Below are positions 1 through 6,543 of a DNA stretch of 11,357 nt, piece after piece. The DNA is from Candidatus Caenarcanales bacterium (GTDB lineage: Bacteria > Cyanobacteriota > Vampirovibrionia > Caenarcaniphilales > Caenarcanaceae). Position numbers and translations under genes: made by a program. The stretch is from positions 1 to 11,357 of the forward strand of contig CANLFK010000069.1 in NCBI GenBank assembly GCA_947489925.1, written 5' to 3'. The stretch's first letter is position 1. Every line of letters starts with the position of its first letter. The notes beneath the pieces were generated by a model. That model saw nothing but the letters and a program-made list of their open reading frames with translations. It searched no databases and was not told the origin of the DNA.

Positions 1-267
1 CAAACTAGTTAAAACGAAATCACAACGGTCTATTAAACTAAAAGCTTTTTCTACTTCTTTGCGAGTGCGATCTTCAGCCAAAAAAGATTTTCCATTAGTA
101 TTTAATTTGCTTTTTACTTCAGTCAGCGGGTTAATAACTTGAATACCATGTTTTAAGCAAAAATGAAAAACAGCCGAACGCCAACTGCTTTTATTCTTGT
201 ACTCACCTAGACTTTGATTTTGTGGGATTGCTATATCGGGGCCACTTAAATATAAATTTTGTTTCAT
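1..267 (-). CDS. Nucleoside 2-deoxyribosyltransferase-like protein (5' part, cut by window edge)
   Basis: An open frame starts at the ATG complementary to 265-267 and runs off the left edge after 89 codons without a stop. The translation begins MKQNLYLSGPDIAIP and continues with a W-R pair near residue 30, then GIQVINPLTE and a late DRCDFVLTSL. The early YLSGP strand, the W-R, the 'G-I-x-V-x-N-P' strand and the 'D-x-C-D-x-V' segment fit the Rossmann-like nucleoside 2-deoxyribosyltransferase superfamily. Members cleave or exchange the N-glycosidic bond of deoxynucleosides in nucleotide salvage. The expected catalytic Glu region lies beyond the edge, so activity cannot be judged. The upstream gap (268-485) has no strong Shine-Dalgarno; AAGCAAGT directly precedes the ATG. 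A 2'-deoxynucleoside 5'-phosphate N-hydrolase of the same fold is the main alternative. Confidence 0.6.
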   Translation of the reverse strand, partial: MKQNLYLSGPDIAIPQNQSLGEYKNKSSWRSAVFHFCLKHGIQVINPLTEVKSKLNTNGKSFLAEDRTRKEVEKAFSLIDRCDFVLTSL

Positions 268-419
268 ACTTGCTTAAAAAAATTATTAAAAAGAGAAGCT
301 TGTTTTCATTTTATATATAAGCCCAAAAATTGACTAAACCTTAGCTTGAATATTTATTTTGGAATACTAGTTTGATATTTTGATATTAATTTCACTTTAT
401 TCAGGCAAAGTAATAATGC

Positions 420-505
420 CTAACTCTGCTCTTTAATAGCTCATCTTGGGGGATTCAGGTTAAAAGACGGGCAATTGTGATTACTTTAAATTTTGGAAGC
501 TTCAA
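420..505 (+). repeat. Partial copy of a dispersed repeat (second copy near 11065-11170)
   Basis: This stretch aligns in the same orientation with 11065-11170. Shared blocks include CTCT-T/C-TAATAGC, a G-run, TAAAAAGAC or TTAAAAGAC, the identical 12-mer GCAATTGTGATT (471-482 and 11139-11150) and GCTTCAA at the end (499-505). This copy lacks about 15-20 bases present in the other between the AAAGAC block and GCAATTG. I see no terminal inverted repeat here, so it looks like a fragment. Its right end reaches into the last codons of the gene at 486-1046. A weak hairpin (AGGCA 403-407 with TGCCT 417-421) sits just to its left. Confidence 0.55.
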
Positions 506-1046
506 TAGTAAAAGTACCAAGATAATCACCAGGTCTGTCATCTAAGGAAATCGTACTTTCGTCAATATCACCAATAATTTCAATATCAGATTGCCAACCT
601 AAATTTGTTGCAATAGGGCTTCTTTTTAAGTTTGCAGAGGCTTTGCCATTATTTTTTTCAATATTTTTATTTCCAATTCTTCCTCTTAAATCAACCGAAA
701 CTTCAGAATATCCATTACTAAGCTTTACTGGATTTGGTGATACCTGAACTGTAACACCATTAGAACCATCACAAACATTATTAGGACAATTAGTATAAAT
801 AGCACCATTAACTTTATAATCATCAGTTTGCTGCTTTAAGCCCTTCCAAGTGAAAGAGTTAGAATTTTGAGATAATCTACTCGGGCCAATTAATGAATTA
901 TAAAGCTGTCCAGAAGCTCTTTCGCCATTAATTGAAATTAAAACAATCAAAGGAACATGAATTGAATCAGCTTGACAAGCAGTATTAATAGACAAATTCA
1001 AAAAGCTAAAAATTGAAAAACAAATTAACTTAATTGAATTATTCAT
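486..1046 (-). CDS. Small exported protein, paralog of the neighbour at 1095-1634 (unknown function)
   Basis: The 186-residue product has an N-terminal signal peptide: Lys6, a hydrophobic stretch at about 7-20, and probable cleavage near Ala26. The rest is rich in predicted beta strands. It has a Cys pair at 87 and 92, a 'VDLRGRIGNK' segment at about 118-127 and a C-terminal 'RPGDYLGTFTI' at about 171-181. The ending, a PG-D-Y turn followed by an alternating strand, resembles the last strand of pilin-like beta-sandwich families such as spore coat U/CsuA or DUF4402. This is a resemblance only. The same landmarks in the same order occur in the divergent neighbour, so the two are paralogs. Only 48 bp separate their starts. 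I see no Shine-Dalgarno before the ATG. The last few codons overlap a dispersed repeat. Location is probably periplasmic or outside the cell; function unknown. Confidence 0.75.
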   Translation of the reverse strand: MNNSIKLICFSIFSFLNLSINTACQADSIHVPLIVLISINGERASGQLYNSLIGPSRLSQNSNSFTWKGLKQQTDDYKVNGAIYTNCPNNVCDGSNGVTVQVSPNPVKLSNGYSEVSVDLRGRIGNKNIEKNNGKASANLKRSPIATNLGWQSDIEIIGDIDESTISLDDRPGDYLGTFTIEASKI

Positions 1047-1094
1047 TTTGAAATTGGGCTTAAATTATCTAAATAGTATTTTTATAATTAATAT

Positions 1095-1634
1095 ATGCTC
1101 AGATTTTGGTTTTTATCTTTAATAGTTTTATTTTTTAGCCTGAATTCTTTTTGCAATTTTGCTGTACCCGAAAATGATAAAAAAGAAAAACAAGATGAAA
1201 GCCAAGGAATTAAACAGATTAATCATATTTTTTGGGTCAATTTTTTAAAAGATCTCAGTAAAAATGATTATTATTTAAGCCCCTCTGAAATTTTGTCTGG
1301 CAATGTGGATACTAGTAAACCAAATATAAGAATTATCGGAAATTTAATTTTGCGTTCGCCCGCTTCAGCTCCTAAATGCTTGGTAAGACTTCCATCTTCA
1401 CAGATTAATGCCATTAATACAGAAACAAAAGAAATAATCAAAATCAATCTAAAAGGCAAAATTGGAAATAAAACTTTATCAACTGAATTTGTTACCCCAG
1501 ATTTTGACCAGTCTTTAATGGCTCTTTTCGAAATAGAAGGTTATATAGATTCATTCTCCCTGAAAAATGGCTTACCGCCCGGAGAATATAATTATACTGA
1601 TAGTTTAAAATTGATTGTTGAATTTAAAGATTAA
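1095..1634 (+). CDS. Small exported protein, paralog of the neighbour at 486-1046 (unknown function)
   Basis: The 179-residue product starts with a signal peptide: Arg3, a hydrophobic core at 4-19, and cleavage probably around Ala23. A charged linker follows (Lys/Glu-rich, about 26-37), then a beta-rich domain. 'INLKGKIGNK' (117-126), 'FEIEGYIDSFSL' (145-156) and 'PPGEYNYTDSLKLIVEF' (161-177) match the corresponding parts of the divergent gene. Both proteins also share a 'G-x-L/I' strand and a Cys-containing strand about 30 residues before the GNK motif. The final strand resembles the end of spore coat U-type or DUF4402 beta-sandwich domains, which include pilus-like surface proteins. That assignment is tentative. 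TATAAT occurs 6 bases before the ATG, which would suit a leaderless transcript, but no convincing -35 is visible. The stop codon overlaps that of the convergent gene at 1631-2737. Confidence 0.75.
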   Translation: MLRFWFLSLIVLFFSLNSFCNFAVPENDKKEKQDESQGIKQINHIFWVNFLKDLSKNDYYLSPSEILSGNVDTSKPNIRIIGNLILRSPASAPKCLVRLPSSQINAINTETKEIIKINLKGKIGNKTLSTEFVTPDFDQSLMALFEIEGYIDSFSLKNGLPPGEYNYTDSLKLIVEFKD

Positions 1635-2737
1635 GCCGATTTAAACTTGGAAGAAGTTAATCCATTAAAAGCAGAAAATTTATCATTTTGTTTTTGATTT
1701 TGTTGATGAGCAACCAAACCCAAAGTGCTACTTAAATAATTCCAAAACATTCCAAAAGATAAAATTGGATCTATCACCCGCACAAGCCCTTTTAAAGCTG
1801 GAAACTTATTGGCAAAGACTTCGGCAATATTTAAAAGTCCTTCTGTTCCACAAACATTATTAGCAATAGATTCTGCTTCAAAAGAAGAACTTAAGTCATT
1901 ATTGATAAATTGCTTGGATAAATTATGCTTTAACCAGCCCAACACAAACATAGGCAAAGATAAAATAAGAGCTTCTGCAATTGGTTGTATATGTTTAGGA
2001 AAACCAGAAAACATTTTTTGCTTGCTATTTTCTATAACTTTAAGAATTTTATTTTCTTCTAATCTCCTCGTCAAATGCTTATCTTTGCCAGTTACTTTCA
2101 TAATCGTAACAATACCTAATAAAATACTGACCCCACCTTGTAAATAAGAGAGCAAATAATTTGAATTTTTACTACCCTCAAAATGAACCAAAGCTTGCAA
2201 ATCATTATTTAAAACCGCATTTAAAATTCTTTTTTGTTCTTCATTAATATCTGCATAATTTCCATCTTTTTCAAGCAAATAATCAATTTCTTTTATTCTG
2301 TTTTCCAAACATTCTTTATTCTGCCAAGTTGTATAAGCCATATTTCCCGAAGCAAAAACTTCTTCTGTACTAGTGAGAGTATAAATAAATTTAGATAAAA
2401 GCCCACTACTTAATTCTGATAAGCCCCATAAAACCTCAAGTATTGCTAAGGGAAATAAAGTAATTCCTTCTAAAGCAACTCCAGAAACAGTCTTTGGTAT
2501 TTGTGATTGAAGTAAGTTTTTTGCTTTTTTTAATTTTTCAGTTAAATTATTTTGTAAAACTCCAACTAATGGCTGGGGTGCATTATTTGTTTCATTTATG
2601 TCATCTATATTATTATCAGCCGAAGAAACGCCATTAACCGAATTAGTAACTGAATTTGAAGCTTGAGAAGCTACTCGGTTATAACTATTGAAAGCTGATA
2701 AAGTCGGAAGCGGAAAGTGATTTATCCCTGAAAGCAT
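1631..2737 (-). CDS. Unknown protein with several hydrophobic segments, behind Fur-like operators
   Basis: I do not recognise this 368-residue protein. The first 55 residues are Ser/Asn-rich and probably disordered. Hydrophobic stretches follow at about 84-106 (interrupted by Glu90 and Glu101), 194-213, 250-269 and 324-343. A charged, helical section lies between (about 140-190, with Cys143), as does a basic one (about 214-241). There is no classical signal peptide. It looks like an inner-membrane or membrane-associated helical protein, but the interrupting charges also allow amphipathic helices. The ATG at 2737 is the only sensible start and has no Shine-Dalgarno; AT-rich sequence precedes it. 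The most informative feature is upstream: two near-identical 15-bp Fur-type palindromes at 2748-2762 and 2795-2809, suggesting metal-responsive control. It converges on the gene at 1095-1634, with the stops sharing TTAA (1631-1634). Confidence 0.8.
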   Translation of the reverse strand: MLSGINHFPLPTLSAFNSYNRVASQASNSVTNSVNGVSSADNNIDDINETNNAPQPLVGVLQNNLTEKLKKAKNLLQSQIPKTVSGVALEGITLFPLAILEVLWGLSELSSGLLSKFIYTLTSTEEVFASGNMAYTTWQNKECLENRIKEIDYLLEKDGNYADINEEQKRILNAVLNNDLQALVHFEGSKNSNYLLSYLQGGVSILLGIVTIMKVTGKDKHLTRRLEENKILKVIENSKQKMFSGFPKHIQPIAEALILSLPMFVLGWLKHNLSKQFINNDLSSSFEAESIANNVCGTEGLLNIAEVFANKFPALKGLVRVIDPILSFGMFWNYLSSTLGLVAHQQNQKQNDKFSAFNGLTSSKFKSA

Positions 2738-2747
2738 TATATTTAAA

Positions 2748-2762
2748 TGAGAATAATTCGCA
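2748..2762 (-). promoter_or_regulatory. Fur-type operator, promoter-downstream copy
   Basis: The plus strand reads TGAGAATAATTCGCA, a 7-1-7 near-palindrome close to the Fur-family consensus TGATAATNATTATCA. It lies 10 bases upstream of the ATG of the gene at 1631-2737. If the candidate promoter is right, this copy is in the transcribed leader. It sits inside a 25-bp direct repeat (2743-2767 and 2790-2814) that differs at one position, so the repeat is longer than the operator core. Zur or PerR sites look similar and cannot be excluded. Confidence 0.55.
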
Positions 2763-2781
2763 ATAAATTTATATTTGACTA

Positions 2782-2810
2782 AGTGTAACTTAAATGAGAA
2801 TCATTCGCAA
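2782..2810 (-). promoter_or_regulatory. Candidate sigma70-type promoter of the gene at 1631-2737
   Basis: On the minus strand TTGCGA (2810-2805) is followed after 17 bases by TACACT (2787-2782). Each matches the consensus at 4 of 6 positions. The start of transcription would fall near 2775, leaving a leader of about 38 bases. One Fur-like box covers the -35 and the other lies in the leader, which strengthens the reading. The hexamers alone are weak. Confidence 0.4.
2795..2809 (-). promoter_or_regulatory. Fur-type operator, promoter-overlapping copy
   Basis: The plus strand reads TGAGAATCATTCGCA (minus strand TGCGAATGATTCTCA), matching the Fur consensus TGATAATCATTATCA at 12 of 15 positions. 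The two half-sites are reverse complements at 6 of 7 positions. It lies 47 bp from the other copy, about 4.5 helical turns centre to centre. It overlaps the candidate -35 of the minus-strand promoter, as expected for a metal-dependent repressor site. Confidence 0.6.
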
Positions 2811-2984
2811 TAAAAAACCAATAGATATTAAAACTTAAAAAATTTTTATTTTAGATATTTTGACTTTCTAAGCCAAGTTCCAATCAGAAAAATCTTTTTT
2901 AATTTAAGATAATTTATAAATCTCGGTCATTTTGGGGAATTAATAAATCAATAAAAGAATTTTTTTATTTTTAACTTAGGAAAA

Positions 2985-4244
2985 ATGAATAATAATAGGG
3001 TCAAATTACTTTTGCTCAACGCTGAAAATAAAGCAATAAAGGAATTTGAAATTACTCAGCCTAACACTATTCTTGGTCGTTCTCCCGAGGCAAATATTGT
3101 TATTGAGAGTACTGAAATTTCTCGTTTGCATGCCAAATTAATTAATAGCCCGAGCGGTTTTTTTATTTGCGATTTAAATAGTACTAATGGAACTTTTTTG
3201 AATGGTGATTTACTCGAATCCGAACAAGTATTTCAGCTAAAAGCAAATGATCGTATTAATTTGGGAGAAATTGTTCTTTTATTCCAAACAATAAGCTTGC
3301 CTACAAATTCAAATAATCCTCAAGCAAATAATATTCCAGAAGCTTTTTCTAGTTCTTCAATGGGAAATCAAGTTGAAATTAATATGTCTAAGTCATTAAA
3401 TAATCATTCTCAAGCAAAACCAATTTATTTGCCTCCTTCACCCAGCCAAGAAATTTATCCAATTAGTAATCATGAATTACCTTTAAAGCAATTTGGTGAT
3501 AATAATAATTTATCCGCTGAAGAGCAGAAATTAGCCGAAGAAATTTTTGGACAAATTAGAAGTAAAAACAATAATTCTGGTGAAAATTGGAATAAAATGA
3601 ATTTATTCAGGCAAAAAATAAATGCTGTGCAGAATAATAAAAGTAATTTTCAATCATCGCTGGATATTGACGAGCATGAATTATTCAGCCAAGTTTTAGG
3701 TAATGTACCCAAAGCACCAGTTCAGACTATTAATAATATTCTTGAGCCGAATTTAACATCAGAAGCTTTTAATCAAAGTTATAATCAACAAATGAATCAA
3801 GTTCTGAAAGAAACCAGCAATAATCTTCCAGTGAATTATTCATCAGCTCCCGCTCCTTTAGTTCATCAAAGCCAAGAAATTAGTCAAATTCAAACACCAA
3901 ATTATAAAACTGACTTAGAGTCTTATTATTATCCAGAAGCAAATAATTCAAATACAGCTAATTTTCCTTTGGAAGCTTATAGTTTTAATCCCAGCTTGCA
4001 AAATCAAGACAAAGATAAAGATCCTTTTGAAGCTTTAATGTTTAAAGAAGATGATTCGGTTTTTTCTAAATTTAAAGGTTCACCCAAAGAATTATTTAAT
4101 GAAAAACTCAAAATTAATAAAACCGAAGAAAAACCATCTTTGCTGGCAGGTTTGAAAAATTACGCAATACCAATTGGTGTTTTAATTATTGCTTTGATTA
4201 TTACTTTGATTTTTGCTATTACCCACAGGCCAGCTTTTGGTTAA
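2985..4244 (+). CDS. FHA-domain protein with C-terminal membrane anchor
   Basis: The 419-residue product has an N-terminal forkhead-associated domain (about 5-101). The phosphothreonine-binding residues are in place: Gly31-Arg32, Ser46 with His49 (SRLH), and Asn68-Gly69-Thr70 (STNGTFLNG). The middle (about 102-385) is low-complexity and rich in Asn, Gln, Ser and Pro. It holds short acidic helical islands around 'EEQKLAEEIFGQI' and 'DEHELFSQVLG'. A single hydrophobic helix at about 393-413 ends six residues before the C-terminus, so the protein is probably tail-anchored with the FHA domain in the cytoplasm. AGGA five bases before the ATG supports the start. FHA domains read Thr phosphorylation by Ser/Thr kinases, but no kinase or phosphatase gene lies in this window, so the partner is unknown. 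It appears to be a single-gene unit, with 137 bp before pyrD. Confidence 0.9.
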   Translation: MNNNRVKLLLLNAENKAIKEFEITQPNTILGRSPEANIVIESTEISRLHAKLINSPSGFFICDLNSTNGTFLNGDLLESEQVFQLKANDRINLGEIVLLFQTISLPTNSNNPQANNIPEAFSSSSMGNQVEINMSKSLNNHSQAKPIYLPPSPSQEIYPISNHELPLKQFGDNNNLSAEEQKLAEEIFGQIRSKNNNSGENWNKMNLFRQKINAVQNNKSNFQSSLDIDEHELFSQVLGNVPKAPVQTINNILEPNLTSEAFNQSYNQQMNQVLKETSNNLPVNYSSAPAPLVHQSQEISQIQTPNYKTDLESYYYPEANNSNTANFPLEAYSFNPSLQNQDKDKDPFEALMFKEDDSVFSKFKGSPKELFNEKLKINKTEEKPSLLAGLKNYAIPIGVLIIALIITLIFAITHRPAFG

Positions 4245-4318
4245 AGAGAATTTTAAGTTGTGTGGGATTATCCAAGAAAATATAATTTGCGGAAAGAATT
4301 TCATCTTTTGAATAATGA

Positions 4319-4348
4319 TTGACTCTATTTATTTATGACTGTTACGAT
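4319..4348 (+). promoter_or_regulatory. Candidate promoter of pyrD
   Basis: TTGACT (4319-4324, 5 of 6 to the -35 consensus) and TACGAT (4343-4348, 4 of 6 to the -10) are separated by 18 bases. Transcription would start near 4355, giving a leader of about 27 bases before the GTG. I see no attenuator or terminator-like hairpin in the gap 4245-4381. Confidence 0.4.
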
Positions 4349-4381
4349 AAGTTTAATTATTGATTTTAAATTTTAAATTCG

Positions 4382-5410
4382 GTGTATCAATTAATTAAGC
4401 CCGTTTTATTTACTCTTGACCCAGAATTAATACATGATTTAACTTTAAATATATTATCAAAAATAGGCTCTCTTCTAAAAAGATCAAGTGTAAATGATGA
4501 AGCAGAGCTTGCTTGTGAAATAGCTGGTATTAATTTTCCGAATAGAATTGGTTTGGCGGCTGGCATGGACAAGGCTTGTTTAGCACCTTTGGCTTGGCAG
4601 GGCTTAGGTTTTGGCTTTATTGAAATTGGTACAGTTACAAATGTCGCTCAGGCTGGTAATGAAAAACCAAGATTATTCAGAATTAAAGAAAAAAATAGTC
4701 TTTTGAATTGTCTGGGGTTTAATAATCTGGGAGCGGAAAAAGTAGCGGAAAAATTAAAACTTTTACGGGAAAATAGTCAATTTAAAATTCCAATTGGTAT
4801 TAATATTGGCAAATCTCGCATTATTGATCCTCGTAACCCAGAAGAAGTTATTAAAGATTATTTAGCTAGCTTGGAATTATTAGAAAATTATGCTGATTAT
4901 ATTGCAATTAATGTCAGCTCACCCAATACACCTGGCTTAAGAGAATGGGAATCACCAAATCAATTAAAAAAACTTTTAGAGCCAATTATCCAGAAAACAA
5001 TTAAACCAGTCTTTTTAAAAATCAGTCCAGATATGGAAGATGAAAATTTATATCAAGTTTTGGAAATTAGTGAAAATCTAAAAATAAAAGGTTTAGTTGC
5101 GACTAATACAACCACAGAAAGACAAAATACTCCTTTGTGGGCTAATAGTCAAATGGGTGGTATTTCAGGCGAATTATTAAAAGCTCGCTCTCTGCGTATA
5201 ACAAAATTGATTGGCAAAAATAAAAGTAAAAATTTGGCTTTAATAAGTGTCGGTGGAATTTCATCCTTAGAAGATATTAAGATTAGACTAGACTCTGGTG
5301 CAGATTTAATACAAATTTATACAGCTTTGGTCTATGAAGGGCCTTTTTTAATTAATAAAATAAATGAAAACTTATTAGATAAAACAAAAATAGCAAAAAC
5401 AGATTTATAA
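4382..5410 (+). CDS. pyrD: Dihydroorotate dehydrogenase (quinone), class 2
   Basis: This enzyme oxidises dihydroorotate to orotate, the fourth step of UMP synthesis, using FMN and passing electrons to membrane quinone. The 342-residue length is normal for class 2. An N-terminal helical segment (about 1-34, starting MYQLIKPVLFTLDPE) matches the membrane-binding extension that marks the class. Family motifs follow: PNRIGLAAGMDKA (53-65), GNEKPRLFRI (92-101), GFNNLG (112-117), IGINIGKS (138-145) and NVSSPNTPGLR (177-187). Ser180 aligns with the catalytic serine of class 2, whereas class 1 uses cysteine. Near the C-terminus, SVGGISSLED and GADLIQIYTALVYEGP bind the FMN phosphate. The start is GTG with no Shine-Dalgarno; the frame opens only four codons upstream, so little alternative exists. 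The next gene begins 70 bp downstream. Other pyr genes are not in the window. Confidence 0.95.
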   Translation: MYQLIKPVLFTLDPELIHDLTLNILSKIGSLLKRSSVNDEAELACEIAGINFPNRIGLAAGMDKACLAPLAWQGLGFGFIEIGTVTNVAQAGNEKPRLFRIKEKNSLLNCLGFNNLGAEKVAEKLKLLRENSQFKIPIGINIGKSRIIDPRNPEEVIKDYLASLELLENYADYIAINVSSPNTPGLREWESPNQLKKLLEPIIQKTIKPVFLKISPDMEDENLYQVLEISENLKIKGLVATNTTTERQNTPLWANSQMGGISGELLKARSLRITKLIGKNKSKNLALISVGGISSLEDIKIRLDSGADLIQIYTALVYEGPFLINKINENLLDKTKIAKTDL

Positions 5411-5480
5411 AGTTTGCTTTAAGCTTTGAAGTGTTTATAATAATTCAATAAAGTTTTGTTATTTAAGGTTTTTATAATAT

Positions 5481-6143
5481 ATGACTATTTCAGCAATACA
5501 TAGAGAATTTGGTAAATTAGCGGTTTTTATTGATGGAAATAACTTATTTCATGCGGCTCGTTCATTGGGAATTGAAATTGATTATGCAAAGTTATTAAGT
5601 GCTTTTTGCAAATATGGACCAATGGTAAGGGCTTTCTTTTATACTGGAGTAGATGAAAATGCTTCTAAACAACAAGGTTTTTTGCTTTGGATGAAAAGAA
5701 ATGGTTATAAAGTTGTTCAAAAAGAATTAAAAGTATTTCCAGATGGCACTAAAAGAGCAAATTTAGATGTTGAAATTGTGGTGGACATGATTAATTCGAG
5801 TAAATTTGTAGACACAATTGTTTTAGTGAGCGGAGATGAAGACTTTGCATATGCTTTGGATAATATTGCCAAATCGGGTAAGCAAGTTATGTTGGCTGGC
5901 TTTAGAGTTAATACATCACCAATTTTAATGGATGTTACAGACTACTTTTTAGATTTAGAAACTTTAATTGATGAAATTGTAAAAGAAGCTGGACAAGGAC
6001 ATGATTATTATACGCATCCGCTTGCAAATACAACAACCATGAAACCAAGCAGTTTAGCTTCACGGATATCAGCGTCTAATAATAATAGAAGTTCAAATTT
6101 ACCCAAATCAGATTATGAAGAAGGCATTTTAGACCATAATTAA
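5481..6143 (+). CDS. NYN-domain (LabA/DUF88-like) protein
   Basis: The 220-residue product carries a NYN domain (PIN-like nuclease fold) over about 12-160. The acidic residues expected at the metal site are present: Asp18 in FIDGNN, Asp96 and Asp102 in NLDVEIVVDM, and Asp119/Asp121 in SGDEDF. NYN proteins are predicted metal-dependent RNases. Close relatives in cyanobacteria include LabA, linked to output of the circadian clock, but clock function should not be assumed here. The last 60 residues are polar and Ser/Asn-rich, probably a flexible tail. The ATG lies two bases after TATAAT and has no Shine-Dalgarno. The start is supported because the domain begins within 12 residues. It sits between pyrD and the lipoprotein gene with gaps of 70 and 103 bp, so operon membership is unclear. 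Confidence 0.85.
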   Translation: MTISAIHREFGKLAVFIDGNNLFHAARSLGIEIDYAKLLSAFCKYGPMVRAFFYTGVDENASKQQGFLLWMKRNGYKVVQKELKVFPDGTKRANLDVEIVVDMINSSKFVDTIVLVSGDEDFAYALDNIAKSGKQVMLAGFRVNTSPILMDVTDYFLDLETLIDEIVKEAGQGHDYYTHPLANTTTMKPSSLASRISASNNNRSSNLPKSDYEEGILDHN

Positions 6144-6246
6144 TTTTTTTAAGTTTCAAAAATACATAAAAACACCTATTTAAACTTATTTTTAGTAAAT
6201 TGCGGGGAATGAAATTTTTGAAATTAATTAGCAGAATTATTAACAA

Positions 6247-6531
6247 ATGAAATTGAATTTTAAAATTATGTTTTTTTGGGGAATTGTCATGTTGAGTGCT
6301 GGCTGCATGCAAGACAAAACCACCAAAGACTGCCAAGAATTTAATAAAGGCTTTTTGGAAACCTGTAATAGAGATTGCCCAAGAAGATGTACTGAAGTAG
6401 TTAGAGCAAGCAAAACCTTAAAACAAATTGCAACTGAAGAAATTGAAAAAGTATGTACTGATTCTTGTGCTAAGCATTGTGCGAAAACTTTAGATAAAAT
6501 TAAACCGACTCAATGTCAAGGAAAAGTTTAA
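6247..6531 (+). CDS. Cysteine-rich small lipoprotein
   Basis: The 94-residue protein begins with a lipoprotein signal (MKLNFKIMFFWGIVMLSAGC). The lipobox LSAG-Cys20 predicts lipidation and outer- or inner-membrane anchoring. The mature part has eight further cysteines in a mirror-like layout: Cys29, then Cys40/44/48 (CX3CX3C), then Cys70/74/78 (CX3CX3C), then Cys90. The outer cysteines are spaced 10 and 11 residues from the inner triplets. Spacing of i, i+4, i+8 places each triplet on one face of a helix, suggesting a two-helix hairpin held by disulfides or lining a metal site. I do not recognise the family. The ATG overlaps the stop of a possible 13-codon leader frame (6209-6250). The channel gene follows 12 bp after the stop, so the two are probably co-transcribed. 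Confidence 0.8.
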   Translation: MKLNFKIMFFWGIVMLSAGCMQDKTTKDCQEFNKGFLETCNRDCPRRCTEVVRASKTLKQIATEEIEKVCTDSCAKHCAKTLDKIKPTQCQGKV

Positions 6532-6543
6532 TTTAGAAAATCT

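Noticed and set aside
972..983. Lipobox in the exported protein at 486-1046 (Cys24 after Asn-Thr-Ala)
   Set aside because: The -3 residue is Asn rather than Leu/Val/Ile, so ordinary signal peptidase cleavage near Ala26 fits better.
1271..1459. Open frame on the minus strand inside the exported paralog gene
   Set aside because: Lies wholly antisense to a gene with a signal peptide and a recognisable paralog; its translation shows no motif of its own.
1809..2147. Open frame on the plus strand inside the 368-residue gene
   Set aside because: Antisense shadow of a longer frame that has its own operator region; no Shine-Dalgarno and no recognisable domain.
4387..4572. Open frame on the minus strand inside pyrD
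   Set aside because: Antisense to the clearly conserved start of PyrD.
6151..6190. Inverted repeat TAAGTTT/AAACTTA as a terminator of the NYN gene
   Set aside because: Only seven A/T-rich pairs with a loop of about 25 bases and no following T-run; too weak to support.
6076..6336. Open frame on the minus strand spanning the end of the NYN gene and the start of the lipoprotein gene
   Set aside because: Overlaps both recognisable genes antisense, and its sequence is what AT-rich DNA produces by chance.
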